Shown here one piece after another: positions 11,916 to 24,786 of a stretch of 64,000 nucleotides of DNA (its first letter is position 1; each line of letters opens with the position of its first letter). The notes under the pieces were generated by a model. It was not told the DNA's origin, did no database searches, and was given only the letters and a program-made list of their open reading frames with translations. A program made the position numbers and the translations under genes. Source of the stretch: Ceratodon purpureus (taxonomy: Eukaryota > Streptophyta > Bryopsida > Pseudoditrichales > Ditrichaceae). The DNA is taken from contig CM026426.1 in the NCBI GenBank assembly GCA_014871385.1, forward strand, positions 78,659,566 through 78,723,565, in the 5' to 3' direction.

Positions 11916-14502
11916 CTATCCTTCAAGCCCTGCCCCTCTAGAGTGAAACTTTGTTCCTTGCACGGCTCTTATTGCCCTTGCCACTTGCTCTGGATAGTGG
12001 GACCTTGCTGCAGCCCTTATCAAAAGGTCAGCCTTTGTAGGTCTTGAGCTTTTTATTTGTGCTCTTGATGCTGCCAAGCAGAATTGTTGTTGCAATAGGG
12101 ACCATATCATGTCCTTGGCGCACACGGTATATAGATCCATTTTAGCTTTTAACCCATTTGCTGAAGTGGCCCACATAGAATTATGAACATTTATGCAGAG
12201 GTAAGTTTGAGGTATAAGTCCTTCTGATTTAAGATTGAGATCCAACTCATTCCCATCGTGATATGCAAACAAAGTTCTTCTGGCCATCCACCATGTCTTC
12301 CACACAAACATGAATCGTAAATTGCAATCTAAAAGTGCGCCAAAAGTGAGCCACCAATCTTCTAACTCGTTCGCTATGATTTGGAACTCCTCATTGGTTG
12401 ATTACGCTGCCCATCTTTTGCACATCTGGACATGATGGGCTCGGTATTTGTCCAATATCCACTTGTTTGTGTGATCGCAAATGCTCGGTTCAAAATGAAA
12501 GTAGCAAGTCCTTAGAATGGAATTCTCCGGATTTCTTACATCTTCATCTTCTTTGTCCGGGTTTCCATCAAAGCCTTCAACTAACCAGTAAGTTGTCCTC
12601 ACCGCAATGTAGTTGGCTGGTGCAAAATCAGCCATGAATCCATTTTGGCTTCGACAATCCCCTTTACTGAACTACATAGTTGAGAAGCTTCTAGAACTTT
12701 ATCTGTTTCTTCATGTTCTCAAGCTTCATTTCACAGACTGCTATTGCAAGCAATTGTTGGAAATTATGATCATAAACATGTGCGGCTATCGTCGTCCAAT
12801 GATGGACGCGCTTCATGCAATCAAACATAATAAATGCATCCTTTAGCTCACCCACAATCATGCGCCTTACTAAATGGACGCCACTACCAATACCTACCGT
12901 TGACATTTTGAATAAGAACTTGATGCCTTCATTGGATTGGCCAGGAAAGAGGCTCTGCACAATGAAAGCGTACCTTGAGTATTGTTTTGAGGCAAAAATG
13001 TACCTTTCCTGGTTGGCTCTATATGCTATCACCACTTGCTTTACTCTACCCTTGTTGTAGTGCGGTGGAGTCGTCTCAAGTAACCGCACAAGGTCATCCT
13101 CGATCAACATCTCTCCTTCCTCAACAGAAGTGCTTTGTATAACAAAATCAAAGAAGTTCTTGTGGGCACACCGGAAATTGACCCAACCAGGGGCCGCCAT
13201 TACCAAAGCCTAGTCATTAAGGAACTGGTGAATGGTCTCAGTCATATTGACATAGACCACTCTACTTTGTCATGGAGGCGGCGAATGATTATGAGTTCCC
13301 AAATTCACAATAGCCCTTGTTAAATCATTTGACTCGCGGTTGACTGCCCACAAAACATCACTGCATGGCTGAACGCACATTGGAGTCCAACGACAAAAGA
13401 AGCATCTCTTGTCACCATCCACGGGCTTGGTTCGCGATACCGGCTTAGTGTGACATCATCCCTCCCAAAATTGTGTATTTGGTCCATCGTTTAGATCTAC
13501 AAAAAGGCAATCTTTGTTTTGGCACACAAGCGAGTCAACGTAGTACGACTTCCGCACACAAAGCCCGGCGTCTGTATGGAAATTAAACTTGTAGCTATTC
13601 GATTTTCCCTTAGGGTGGCGATCAAAGGATATATGCGTAGATACGGTATCATCCTTTGATACTGGTGGTATTTCAAATATATGGTTTCCATTGTACTCGC
13701 GTGGTAAATACTTGCACTTTGTCTACGAAAACTTCGCCAATGGAAATGATGCAAATTTGATAGTATAGCCCTTGCTAGGCACATCCATGCGGGTAGAGTT
13801 GATGGAGAAGATACTTGGGAATGGAGAGTCCTTGTCTTCAGCGACTATAGCTTGTGGCCAGGATGGAGTGATAGGTGATGATGTTGACTATGTTGATCCA
13901 TCAAACTTAGACATCTCCTGTACTATGCCAAGAGTATCTGCTCCTTTAATGATCGCATCGACGCAATGCAGAGTTGATGCAGCCTCAAGGTCCTATCCCT
14001 CGCAAGGAACACTAAACTGACTATCAAAGGATGAGTCATCTAGTTCTATCACGTTCCTTTCTTGATCAATGTGATATGGCTCTAACAGTATCTGGGAATG
14101 AATTGGGGAACTAGATTTGATTGGATCTCCATACAGAATCAATGTACCTTCTTCAGTAGTGGGCAATGTAAAAATTGCTTTGCCGACGATCTCCTTAGGC
14201 CAATAGTGTCTAGATAGTGCTACACGAGTATTAAACCTTTTAATGTAAATAATTCCCTTTGCTAAAATGAAGGACATGACAATTTCCGTCTCACGGATAA
14301 CGACACGGTCACTTTAACAAGGATAAACGTAGTGCGATTCTTTACCGGCTACTACTACCTTCAATACCCTAGGCGCGTAGTTTAAGAAATCCGATACAAT
14401 GTTTTCAGGATAGAGGCGATGAGGAAAGTCCATAAGATAATTTGGAGTTGGAGCATTATGAGTTTCAAAACATGTAATGCATATTTTGATGTGTATTCTC
14501 AA
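11916..14502 (-). pseudogene. Mutator-like (MULE) transposase with zinc-finger-type N-terminal domain
   Basis: A long minus-strand frame interrupted by about nine stops and at least one frameshift; in the parts compared, one frame is kept to about 12,690. Order: an N-terminal region; a FLYWCH/WRKY-GCM1-like block with KSYYVDSLVCQNKDC, CFFCRW and LGTHNH; then the MULE core with CMKRVHHWTTIAAHVYD, LLAIAVCEMKLEN, GFMADFAPANYIAVR (shifted frame; its D is a catalytic candidate) and CYFHFEPS; then a C-terminal part with HNSMWATSANG and PEQVARAIRAV. Stops include TAA at 14314 and TAG near 13993, most standing where Trp or Gln codons are expected. It is divergent from the plus-strand ParB-methyltransferase gene and abuts MITE copy 1. 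The superfamily call is strong; this copy cannot make a full protein. Confidence 0.82.
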
Positions 14503-14885
14503 CGGATTCCAGGCATTACTTTTAGGTTGTTAGAATCAAAGGTAATGATTAAATGGTCATCAATTAATACAATCTGGAGGTGCCTTCAGCTTACGGTCTC
14601 TCGAGGATTAGAATAAGGTATTAGTGACTGTCACGGTATTAGTGACTGTTGCATTTGTATGCAACAATGGTTCTTACTAGCAATTGGACTGGATGAGAAG
14701 TTTGGTGGCAAACGGAAGTATGAGTCTAGCTAGCACTGCTCGGACTTTTCAAGAGCATGTATAAATAGGAAACACGAGGTTTATGCGTATCCACCAAATC
14801 CGTTATGCCCATCAGTCCTACGCTCGTAACAATGAATTAGGTTTTGGGCTCATTTGAGATCTACTTCTCCTTCAAGGCATTCACA

Positions 14886-17800
14886 ATGCCAAGTAGCACA
14901 AGCTTGAAAAGGTCGCATAAGCACAGTGGGGGGCCTTTGTTCGATGACATTTTCACTCATTCTGAATCGCAAGAGCCGGGAAAGATGGGACGAGGGAGAG
15001 GGAGGCAGTGCATCGACTCGGATGACGGTGGTCGCAAGAAGAAGAGGGCCAAGCGAGACGCTTTGACACGAGGTAGGGAATCTCTTAATCTTGTGCTTGC
15101 GTTGTAGATCAAAGAAAACATAATGTATGTTTTGTTGTTTTGGGTTTGCAAAGATTGTAATGTTGAGGTTTATGTGAAATGGCCATGGCTCTGCATATAC
15201 CAATTGGGATTTGGCGCTGGCGCCACACGTATTTGTGCAGACAAAAAAGCTTGTGATCTGTCATTCTTTTGAGTGGATTTGGATTAGATGTGATAAAAAG
15301 CAAGGATTCTTACAAAAGTGAGTATTCAGAATGGCAATTACTTGTTGCGTGCGTTTTTATCAAAAAGGTCGTGGATGCTAATCATACTTGGACCTCTGCT
15401 CTAGATTACCGGTCTAAGTTTTATTCGAATTTGTATTATGGACCGGTCTTTTGTGTCTTGTGCTCGGGTCCATTGACTTTATCGCGTTGGATGTGAGGTC
15501 TGGTATGGTCTGGCTAATATTAAGAAGGAAGTGATGATTACAATTAGTTTGATACACTTAACTCTCCGTACTGAATCAATGAAAGATATGGTGTAGACTC
15601 CATAAGTTCTTTGTAGGTCGCATCATTGGTTGTCATTTCAAGTTAGCAACTTAGAGACTTATGATTTGATATCAGTAGTTTCATTACCACTGTCATCTGT
15701 TCTTTCGTTCGTGGCTCATCCTATGCAGCCTTTTTCTTCTCAGTGACCTTAACTTGTGTTTAAGGGCATTGGCGCCACCAGTTAAATGATTGAGTTACAT
15801 TGTAATGATTCCTCAATTCAGAATGCCTTCAGTGTAGATTTTATTAACCAATTTCATAGGAAGCCTAGGTACACCTAGAAAAGGTGTTTAGAGAAGATGC
15901 GGTTGCCGTGGTCATAATTTTGATTGCGAGGTTTATTTAAAACTTATCAGTGACTATTTTTGATTCAAAATGTTGACTCGTTTTGATTTCCAAATGTAAG
16001 CGCTTGTAGTTGGTGCAATTTTGGAGTTTAAGGTAAGTTAACCTTCTTTCCCAAGCTCAAGAGTCCCTAGATTGACTCAGTGTTTTGAGAAGAGTAGATG
16101 ATGCTGTGGTTGATAGATGTTCATAGTTTATTTGGAAGTCATTTGTGACAATATTCGATCTTGAATTTTGCACCTTTTGGCTTCTGAAGATGGTGCTAAT
16201 ACGAAACTACCCTAATTTTAATTGTATGGCGCTGACGCCACTTGTCTTGATTTCTATAATGGATGTCCTCTCGTTGTTTCTTTGCAATTTTACACATATC
16301 ATGAGCTGGTGATGGATTATACATCCCACCTCGCGCCGGCGCCAACACTTGAAGGTATACACTCCAGCTGGTGACTTTCTGGACTTTGATTAGAACGATG
16401 GATTATACACATCATTATCGATTCTATTTTTTACGACACTCCATGGCAAATGTGATGTCAAAGATGTTACTGATTATTTGGTTTGAAGCTAATGTTATAT
16501 TGGCTTCATGACTTATAGCGGCTCGCATTTTCAACCGATGTCGATTCGGATTAGAGTGAGATCAAACCATCCAATGATGACAACCCATTAGAGGAAGCCA
16601 TTGAGCGAGGTGTTGTTCCTAACTCCAATGTGAGCTCATTTGAACAATTTCAGGAGCAGCTCTTTGGCCACCTCAATATCAACAATCACTTGCAGCGACG
16701 AAAGCTAATGCTATTGTGTCTCAAAATCCTACTATGTAGACTGAGGCCAACATTGTGCGTTTGTCAAGCATACGAAGGCAATATCCAAACACTTTACGAT
16801 GGCTTCCATGTTGGAAACTATGGTACTAACTTTTGGGTGACGTGTTGTGGCAATCTTGGGGAGTTATCTTTGGAGGGATGCGATGATGCTGAAAATTGGT
16901 CATCTATTTCAACGGAGTTTGATGTTGAGCTTAGAAAGCTCTGTGAAAAGGATACTGAGAATAAAGAGTTATATGAGCATATGATTTGGCAATACGTCAA
17001 CGCTTGGGATGCCAACCACATGGCAATAGCATGGATGCGGTACATGCTATCAAGGTAAAATAATGGTGACAATATAAAAGATAAAAATGGTGACCCTATC
17101 AAGGTAAACTGCTTCATTCTGAATGATTGCGACGAAGACCGAGGGTGGATCTCGAATTTTATGCAAGATATGAATGAGTACAACTCTTTCCTTTCTTGCA
17201 TTGTATATTGGTTTTATATGTTGATATTGTTAAGTCTATTTCCTTTACATGGTTCGAATCGGATCACATCTTGTTAATTAAAATGCTAGCCTACGTTGTT
17301 CCTGCCGTTTATGTCATCTCAGTATTTTGACTAGGTCTTGTATATTTAGAAGCACATCAGTCCAGCGCTCGTTGAGTCCAAATATTCGTATAGCTGCTTA
17401 GTGCATTATATTGATATGGGCTTCTTAATTAACTCTAGTTCATTCTACTTGACTGAATCTAGAAATACATATTTCTCTCTATAATAACAGAAAGTCTTCT
17501 GAAATTTTTGTGGTATTAGGGTTTTAAAAGCTACTTGTATTCACAATCCAATATGCGGTGCCTCACCTCTCACAAGTTCTTCACGTTCGAAATACGACTG
17601 GATTAATAAATTGTGAAAACTTTGATAAACGGTACTAATGACAATCGACAAGCGCTTGAATGTCGCATTAAGCTAATTTTTGAATTGTTTGTCAATTACT
17701 TACTTTTATTCGGCGAGTTTCTATATTTGCAGTGGTTTAGCAAACATAGTAGTGAAGAAGGAGTTGGCCCATACCCTATTTAAAGTCATGCAAATTGCAA

Positions 17801-20362
17801 AACAAGACCCAAGCAAGTACATGGTTTGTTTTACCGAAAGCAAATTTATGCGGATCCACGACGTTTGCAAGGGGCGCTCCTACAACATGACTTGCAATGT
17901 CATTAGTGAAGTGTACCTCAAGGTATTGTGCATGATCACATAAACACTTTGTATAATAAATAGATGGTAGTCTTCACTTCTTGACTTTACATGAACATTT
18001 TGAACTAATTGTGTCAATTGACATAGCGTGAGATCAGCATGGCTAAACGTGAGGCTGTCCAAAGGTCAAAAGATGAAAAGAGGGTCCTCTATGCTTTGGC
18101 CATTGAGGAGGCATAACAGTTGGGAGCCGTGAAGATATGGAAAGAGAAAATCAACTATATGAAGAAAATCTTCCGATTGTGCAATCCGAAGTATCATCCT
18201 CACTTAGCAAATGAACTTGACATGCACACGCGTTTGTCTGAAGAGAACTTCTAGAAGAGCCTCATGACTATTGAAAATCTTGGTATACTAGTTGGAGTGC
18301 GCGGAATCGACATCCATAGAGTTCTGAAGTTGTGGAATACAAGTAGCGTCGAGAAGTCAAAGTATAGATTTCATGACGGAGATTTCACTCCGGCGTCTTA
18401 CCAAAAATAGCAGAAGTACAGAGCTCTGTGGCAACAAGTACATTATTATATTATTTCACCCCAAATCTAAGGCAACTGATATACATGGAATGGCTAGGCC
18501 ATCTAAATAGATAAGGTTGTCAAAGATTCAGGATGCATATGAGAAATTAAATTACATGTATTCCCTTAATTGTGAACACTTCGGCAATTAATTTCTGATG
18601 CTCGTAGTGAATTCTTTGTGCCTTGCAGATGATTCAAGGGCCTCGGATATATTCAATAATATAGTAGGCAAGTCGAAGTTGAAGAAGGGAATAGGTTTTT
18701 TGAAGAATCCTGATGGTCGTGACTTGCTAGAGGGGTATTTTGACAACATCATGATTCACGGGTTTGACAATTTCTTTACGAGATTTTCATACTAGATGGG
18801 GGCCCCTTACGACATAAGAGATTGGACGGAGCAGCTCACATATGATTTGAGAGAGAAAGTTGTGCGCAGATGCGTAATGAGATATGTACGATGGCTCTCT
18901 GAGAAAGGGGAAGTATAGGAGGAGTCTGGAAATTTAGAAGTCTTCCCCATTTTCGTGGACTGGCTTCAACAAACTGAGGACGACGCTTTCCTTCAAGATC
19001 ACATAGATAGGTTTGACCCTCCATACCTAAAGGGACAAGGATGGTATATCAAAAATATACCGGGGGAAACTCAATTCATAGACTTTGCTAACTAGAATCT
19101 CCATGTACAAGCCATAGGCGAATACTAACGCGTCAGAGATGCGACCCTTGCTCAGAAGGCTGTTGTACTCCAAAAGACAATGGCAAACCTCATGACCAGA
19201 GAGTCTGATCCAAATGGCGTTGCAAACATGGTAGAGCAAATCTCTCCCATTCCTTTGTCTACCCTCACTATAATGCAGATATTATAATGTGTGCAAATTA
19301 ATGGTAAGAAGCTATGACAACATAAGAGGGTGGCTAGTTGAAATTGTGTCAACTTGATCATCTATGGCACTCCAGACAACAACATCGTCTCTGACTTAAG
19401 ATAGGGAGGGGTGGAGGGGTTGGTATCCAGTTGGAAGATGGTGAAGAAGTCAACATCCGCGGCAATTTTTCATATTGCGAATGCTCTCTTGTCAAACTAC
19501 GGATTTCTCCTGCTATTTGTCTTGGCTGAAGAGCAGCCTGATCTATTGGCCTGCCCAAAGGCTGTGGAATGGGATTGTACGAGGAATTTTTACCTTGTCA
19601 ATTATAGGCCTTTCCATCACACTTGGTTAAAATGTTTGTGCATTGCATTAGTGCCTTACGTATTTAATTTGTGAATTAATTAGCCGCTAATGGTTTGATT
19701 TGATCGTGGTCTTTCAGACACAAATGTTTAAGGCAAAGTTCTTAAGACGCAAATCTACGAGTTAGTCGTATTTTTTTTCAACAAAATAGGAAGCAAGGTC
19801 ATGAATTGGCATTCTGAACAATCGAATGTTCTAGAGAACGTTGGTACAATCGCAAATCTACTAAGGTGTGAAGAGAGTATGTCATATGGAGGGTCAAAGA
19901 AGAAGTCCCTAGCGTTTATGAAATTCATGATCAAAATTTGTATTGGAAAGATAAGAGATGTTCTAGACTTGACTACAGATGTAGGTACGTCATGATTATC
20001 TCACCTGAATCATAATAAATGATGAAGCTTGGGTCGATTGAGGCAAGCGGCCAATCTGAGCATAAATGTCAGATGTTTCCTTGGAAATTGTCTATGATTC
20101 TAATCTACACTCTATGCGATGCAGGATCCTCTGTCCAAGCCTGCAAACTCAATGGACAAAATATCCTAGTGTTAGAGAGGACAAAGTAGTATTTCAAACT
20201 CACATCAAAGATGACGCTGTGGTGCCAAAAGTGGATATTGCACATGAAGACAACCGGTTTTTGAGCCTCCAAGAACACCTGGATCTGCTTCAGAATCCTA
20301 ATTCGCAAGCCAGAGCTGCTGCTAGTGGAAAGCCCTACGCCAACCCATTACCTAGGACGTGA
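14886..20362 (+). pseudogene. ParB-like plus DNA-methyltransferase-like gene of element A
   Basis: A multi-exon gene read through in-frame stops. First exon about 14886-15071 opens with ATG and carries a nuclear-signal-like GGRKKKRAKR, ending at a GTAGGG donor. The next coding block (~16530-17175) shows a ParB-like core, NAWDANHMAIAWMRYM, then VNCFILNDCDEDRGW. Further exons are 17733-17922, ~18027-18450 and ~18629-19670. The last holds the segment NLIIYGTPDN where motif IV would lie, then LLSNYGFLLLFVLAEEQ. An exon near 19776-19983 ends in VLDLTTDVG, matching methyltransferase motif I, and splices to GSSVQACKLNGQNILVLE (from ~20128), followed after one frameshift by DKVVFQ. The motif order (IV before I) is that of beta-class bacterial N4/N6 methyltransferases, which are often fused to ParB domains. 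There are about 12 stops, mostly TAG. Family inference is by motif. Confidence 0.6.
15212..16344. repeat. Family-A palindromes inside introns of the ParB-methyltransferase gene
   Basis: Sites are TGGCGCTGGCGCCA at 15212-15225, a half-type TGGCGCCACCA at 15770-15780, TGGCGCTGACGCCA at 16227-16240, and CGCGCCGGCGCCA at 16332-16344. All lie between the first exon (ending ~15071) and the ParB-encoding exon (from ~16530). They are the same family as the sites at 9339 and 10877. No copy was noticed in the other elements. Confidence 0.65.
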
Positions 20363-21854
20363 TCCATGTGCGTAATTCTAGATCTATAAACAATGCCCCC
20401 GTACATGCTGGATAGGGGCCTTCTCATGTCGAAGATAATTGAATGTTTCGAGAACTTGTGATTCTAATGACTTACAATATTATAGATGTGAGGGAATTCT
20501 ACTACTAGTTTCCTTGCATACTTGTTTCCTTGCACTTTACTCCACCCACCATGTTCTCTTACAGTTCACTACACCTACCATAGAGGTTTGCTTGTTGACT
20601 CTCTGAACTCAAGAACATCCCTACTCTACCATGTTGCCATCGCTCAATACATATGCTCAAACCTTGCTTATTTCATTCAGGACTTGCGAGACTTTGGCAC
20701 TATCCAAGGATCCAAATTCATGTTCCCAAATACGCGATATCGATAGGTCAGACCTTTCCAATGGTGTGACTAGTAACGGACTCATGTCGGCCGCACTGTC
20801 AAGGCCACTTAGTTCTAAAGCGAAGTCAAATGACTTGTTGGACTTTGAATGGCATAGGCAGCCATAGTTTGCAATTTTATCAGGAGCACAGACGTCAAAA
20901 AATTGCAAGTTAAGGATGACACGACTACATTTGAAAAAAATGCTATCAATAGCGAGCATTACGCTCAAAGATTCAACTAGATGCCATGAATGATCCAATC
21001 AATACAAACATACAATTGAGCCATCATGCACAAGCTTGGCAAAAAACTATTTCAATCATGAAGAAGATGGTCAGTGGGAGCGTAAGTCATACCAGCACAT
21101 CCTTGATTGAACTCTGCTTCAACACCTCTCCACTGTCCAGCACCTTTATGACATTGAGTGCAAGGCCACCTCCTCGATGCCTTGCTTTGCCTGCACCGAG
21201 TGGCTTCCATCGAAGACTAGTAAGGAGAGTAATACGCTCTGATGAGGGAAGTCCTCAAAGTACAATGGAAATGAACTAAGGTAAAAGTATTGGATTGTTT
21301 ATTTATATTAGCGCCTTCATTCCTTCATGTATTGTACCGCTGTTCTTTGCGCGGAAAACCTGACTTGCCTCTTTATTTTGCATGGGAGCGGCGGAAGCGC
21401 CATTTTCAAATGCATGTTTTATTTCAGTTAAGATTGGTGTCAATACTCAATAATGAGGCAGGTAGCCAGTCTGGCTGCTGTTAGTCACTCTGAAATTATT
21501 GCAACAAGTATTGCATCAAAAATGGAATATAATATCAGATCATGACCTCGGAGTTGTTCATTTCTTGTTTAATTTGAATATGTCACATATGTTGAGCCCA
21601 TTAATAATGCGCACAGTCGAGGTTCATAGTAGCAATCGTCATACTGTCCTTCTTCATTTTTTGCTGCAGATCAGTGTTTCGTTGGGCTAGCATCCTTTGA
21701 TCTAGTTCTGTGTTGAACTCTTAGTTGCAACTTTGTCTCCTTAGTGTCACTAAAATGGTTTTTTGCTTGGTTCTAAGGACTTGATTGGTCTCAAATTTGT
21801 GATATTTCTTGTGCTTTCCAAATGCTAAAGACGTCTAGTTCTTGTGTATTCCTA
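20363..21854. other. No confident gene; 3' flank of the element A methyltransferase gene
   Basis: Short frames occur (for example 20986-21279, plus strand), which could include a last exon of the upstream gene, but no motif supports that. Nothing else is recognised before the second MITE copy. Confidence 0.4.
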
Positions 21855-22571
21855 GGAGGAGAGCACAATAAAGTGAACCACAAAGTGCAACAAGTGATCT
21901 CTAGGAAGTGAATATGAAGTGTGCTAGTTTTTAAAGCTCAAATCTGATTTTGAGCACTTAGGTGTAGTTTTTGAGCTTTTGGTATCTTACACACATCTAC
22001 ATAAGAAAAACATCTTCAATTGAAACTTAATTTGACCACTAGTTCTAAAGAATGAAAATGAACTTATTCAAAATCTTAATTTCTTCATTTGGTGCTCTCT
22101 ATTGTCTTTAGAGGATGTTTTTTTCAATTTAAAAATTAATGTTTGGTGAAAAAGAACTCACAAAAAGTACCGCTGAAGTGACCCTCTTCAAAAATATCCT
22201 TGCGGTACTTTTGGAACCCTAAACCAATTAATATGTATGTGAATTGACTATTTTAAAATACCTTTTATACATACAGAGGGCACCACTTCATCAAAAGTGA
22301 TTTTTTGATAGTTTTTGATTCTTTTCTAGCCACTTTTTCAAATGAAGGCATTTACTTTGCTTGAATTTAAAGCTTTCATACAATAACTTTAAAGTGTCTA
22401 ATTTGCATGAAACTTTTCCAAGTTGTAGAAAGACAAGTTGAGAATATACACTAGCAAGAAAAATGGACTTCAATAACATCTTTTCATCACTTTTGTGCAT
22501 TTTTTGCAAAAGGGCTGAAACTAACAAATAGCTAAGCACTTTTTTGGTCCACTTTCTTGTGCTTCTCCCCC
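21855..22571 (-). mobile_element. MITE-like element, copy 2 (~717 bp), inverted relative to copy 1
   Basis: The left end reads GGAGGAGAGCACAATAAAGT and the right end, inverted, GGGGGGAGAAGCACAAGAAA. CTA flanks both sides (21852-21854 and 22572-22574), a likely 3-bp target duplication. Internal sequence matches copy 1 in reverse orientation, for example the block around GGTGTAGTTTTTGAGC against GCTCAAAAACTACACC. The differing target duplications argue for two separate insertions rather than long terminal repeats of one element. Confidence 0.75.
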
Positions 22572-23920
22572 CTACTCAATGATGATTCTAGTTCCCACCA
22601 CCAAGAAGCCGAGAAGTAGATGCCTTGTTTGTTGGTAAAGCGTTGCAATGGACGGAGCTTGGTGGTGTAGCACAAATCCAATCAGACCACTGTGACAGTG
22701 GCAACTCGGACTTTGAAACTAATGCACACTCGATTTTTGCTTAGTCCGTCACAATTGTCCAGTGGTTTCAAGCTCTTTCCATAGGTCGATTATTCATCTG
22801 CTCTTGCTAATTTTTCCACATTCGAATTCATGTTCCGAGTATTACTTTCCATGGTCATCAATCATTGACGAGATCAATGTCGAGTCTTTTTTTTATCATT
22901 CCAATTTTATTCTTATCAAGGGTGCATGTGTTGGTCCTATTCAGGACCGTGTTAGACTTTTATCGCGCCACAGGCTGGACACTTTTCTTCTAAGGCAAGT
23001 TCTAAGAAAAGGTCGTATGTGAGCTGAGAGCGGAGAGCAGAGACCGGAATCAAAGAGCGGAAAATGGGAATTTTCAGGGGTAGTCTAGGGTGATTGACCA
23101 TCTAACACCATGGAATCAACGGTCATTTTTTTAAACATGTAGGTGAAGATATCATCCTAAATATAGGTATTATTGGGATATTTAAATTACTAAAGTGTCT
23201 CACGTGTGCAGATATCCTCCCCTTCTTGTACAGAATTTAGGGCTGACGTCATCTTGTCATCATGGTAAATTGATTCTATGCACATCTGCTCTGAAATTAG
23301 AATATTATAGTTTTGCAATAGTCTAGTAACAATGTGAGACCAAACAAGAAAAACAAATAAAGTTGTACACGTCCATTAATCGATAAATAAAACTTGTACA
23401 TAATCTAGAGCCCACAATTGGAGCACAATAAAGACAAAGCAATTCTCTCATATCAAGCTACACCAAAGCTAAGCCAAGCAGATTCTAGAAGATCCTTGAA
23501 TAGGAGTTAGCTTGATGAAGGGCGGCTTCCAAGTGTACTTGCAAAATTTGGTGACCAGTCGAAAAAACGCCACGCCCGATTTATAGTTCCAGATTGTGGT
23601 GGAGTCCTTGGAGTACACTTTTTTCTCATTCAAAACCTAACAATATCCTTCCACCTTGGTCTCAATCTCCAAAATGCATTCGATGAACCGCATGTCCTCA
23701 AAAAAGCTCTTCATCTCCACCTCCGTCTCTAGCCGGGCCATCTCCACCAACTACATAACTAAAACTGTAAGAGAAGGAGAAGAGAGAGGAGTGAGCAAGA
23801 GGAGATAGAAGAGAGGAGAGAAGAGAGAAGAGGAGAGAAGGGGAGGGATAGGAGTGTGAGGAGAGGGGAAGAAGGGATGCCTTTATAAAGGGTACCCCTC
23901 TCGCCCAAGGTTAAAGAAGA
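22572..23920. other. No recognisable gene
   Basis: Short ORFs only, with no motifs. From about 23770 the plus strand becomes purine-rich (GAGAGGAGA-type runs), marking the start of a low-complexity zone. Confidence 0.45.
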
Positions 23921-24131
23921 AATGGGGGCGTCGCAAAGGCGTCCCCATTTGGAAAAGGGCCGGGTGGCCCCCAAGCTTTAAGGAGTCGCCCATTGTGCCC
24001 TTTCATAAGGATTCTCAATACCAAAAGCCCCTCTAGAAGGGGCTCTTGGTATCGAGGGTCCCTTGCATGCATAGGGCCCTCGGTACAGAGAGCCCAAGTT
24101 TATGGGGTTCTCGGTGCCGAGAGCCCTTAGG
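23921..24131. repeat. Family-C palindromes, distal cluster
   Basis: Inverted-repeat DNA. A hairpin occurs at about 23921-23950 (AATGGGGGCGTC, spacer, GGCGTCCCCATT). Four related palindromes follow near 24009, 24038, 24072 and 24103, all variants of GGTTCTCGGTACCGAGAACC with extra G and C at the ends; the best is GGTTCTCGGTGCCGAGAGCC. The same core recurs near 46004, inside an intron of the ParB-like half of element C. Overlapping ORFs here on both strands are a by-product of GC-rich palindromic DNA. Confidence 0.6.
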
Positions 24132-24359
24132 AAGTGGCCGCCGCCTTGCGATGCTGCAGTCTATTAAGAGGACGGCCAACCCTAAGGAAGGCGACTGCCC
24201 CCTCTCCTCCTTTGACGGTTGGAAATGCGGCACTCTCCCAACCCGGGGGAGGCCTCCTTAGGGTTGGGAGGGCGCCGCGTCCTAGCCCTAGGAGAAGGAG
24301 GCGGCCTCGAAGGCTTGGTGGGGCCCATAATAGGGGTCCCACTCCTCCTCTCAAATCAT

Positions 24360-24540
24360 AGTCCTCTCCCTGTTTCTTCTCTCCTCTCCTTTTCGCCCCC
24401 TCTCTGTTCTCCTCTTCTCCTTCCCTCCTCTCTCCTCTCCTTTTTGCCCCCTCGCTGTTCTCCTCCTCTCCTTCCCTCCTCTCCTTCTTCTCTCTTATCT
24501 TCTTCTCTCCTTCTATCTTCTCCCTCCTCCTCTCTTGAGG
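24360..24540. repeat. Pyrimidine-rich low-complexity tract
   Basis: The plus strand is almost entirely C and T (CTCCTCTCCTTCC-type runs). The apparent ORFs encode Ser/Leu/Pro-only peptides and are rejected. Confidence 0.8.
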
Positions 24541-24786
24541 AAGATGGTTTGCAAGATGGCAAAGGTGGCTACCAAGGGGCAGAGGTCGAAGACTATTGGG
24601 AGGAAGAGGGGAAGTAGAGGAAGCACTTCTATAGCGCCCAAGGTGGAGGTGCCAAAGATGGAGGAGCCGAAGGGGGAGGTGCCGAAGGTAGAGGTGCCTA
24701 AGGTAAAGGTGCCCATGGTGAAGGTGCCCAAGGAGGACAACATGGTGGAGGTGCCTAAGAAAGAGGGCATTTTTTTTGGTGGATAA
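24541..24786 (+). CDS. ORF with imperfect VPKVE/VPKVK pentapeptide repeats, uncertain
   Basis: A frame of about 82 codons from the ATG at 24544 with a basic start followed by at least eight imperfect repeats of the type EVPKV, KVPMV and EVPKM. It reflects a short tandem DNA repeat (GAGGTGCCGAAGGT-like). It may be a remnant of a lysine-rich disordered protein or only a translated satellite. No splice or promoter context was found. Confidence 0.25.
   Translation, partial: KMVCKMAKVATKGQRSKTIGRKRGSRGSTSIAPKVEVPKMEEPKGEVPKVEVPKVKVPMVKVPKEDNMVEVPKKEGIFFGG

Noticed and set aside
11109..22571. The two ~0.73 kb inverted copies as long terminal inverted repeats of the MULE
   Set aside because: Each copy has its own inverted ends and its own 3-bp flank duplication (CAT and CTA), and family-A palindromes lie outside them, so separate MITE insertions are more likely.
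24219..24617. Long ORFs on both strands in the CT-rich block
   Set aside because: Translations are Ser/Leu/Pro- or Arg/Glu-only low-complexity frames created by the nucleotide repeat.
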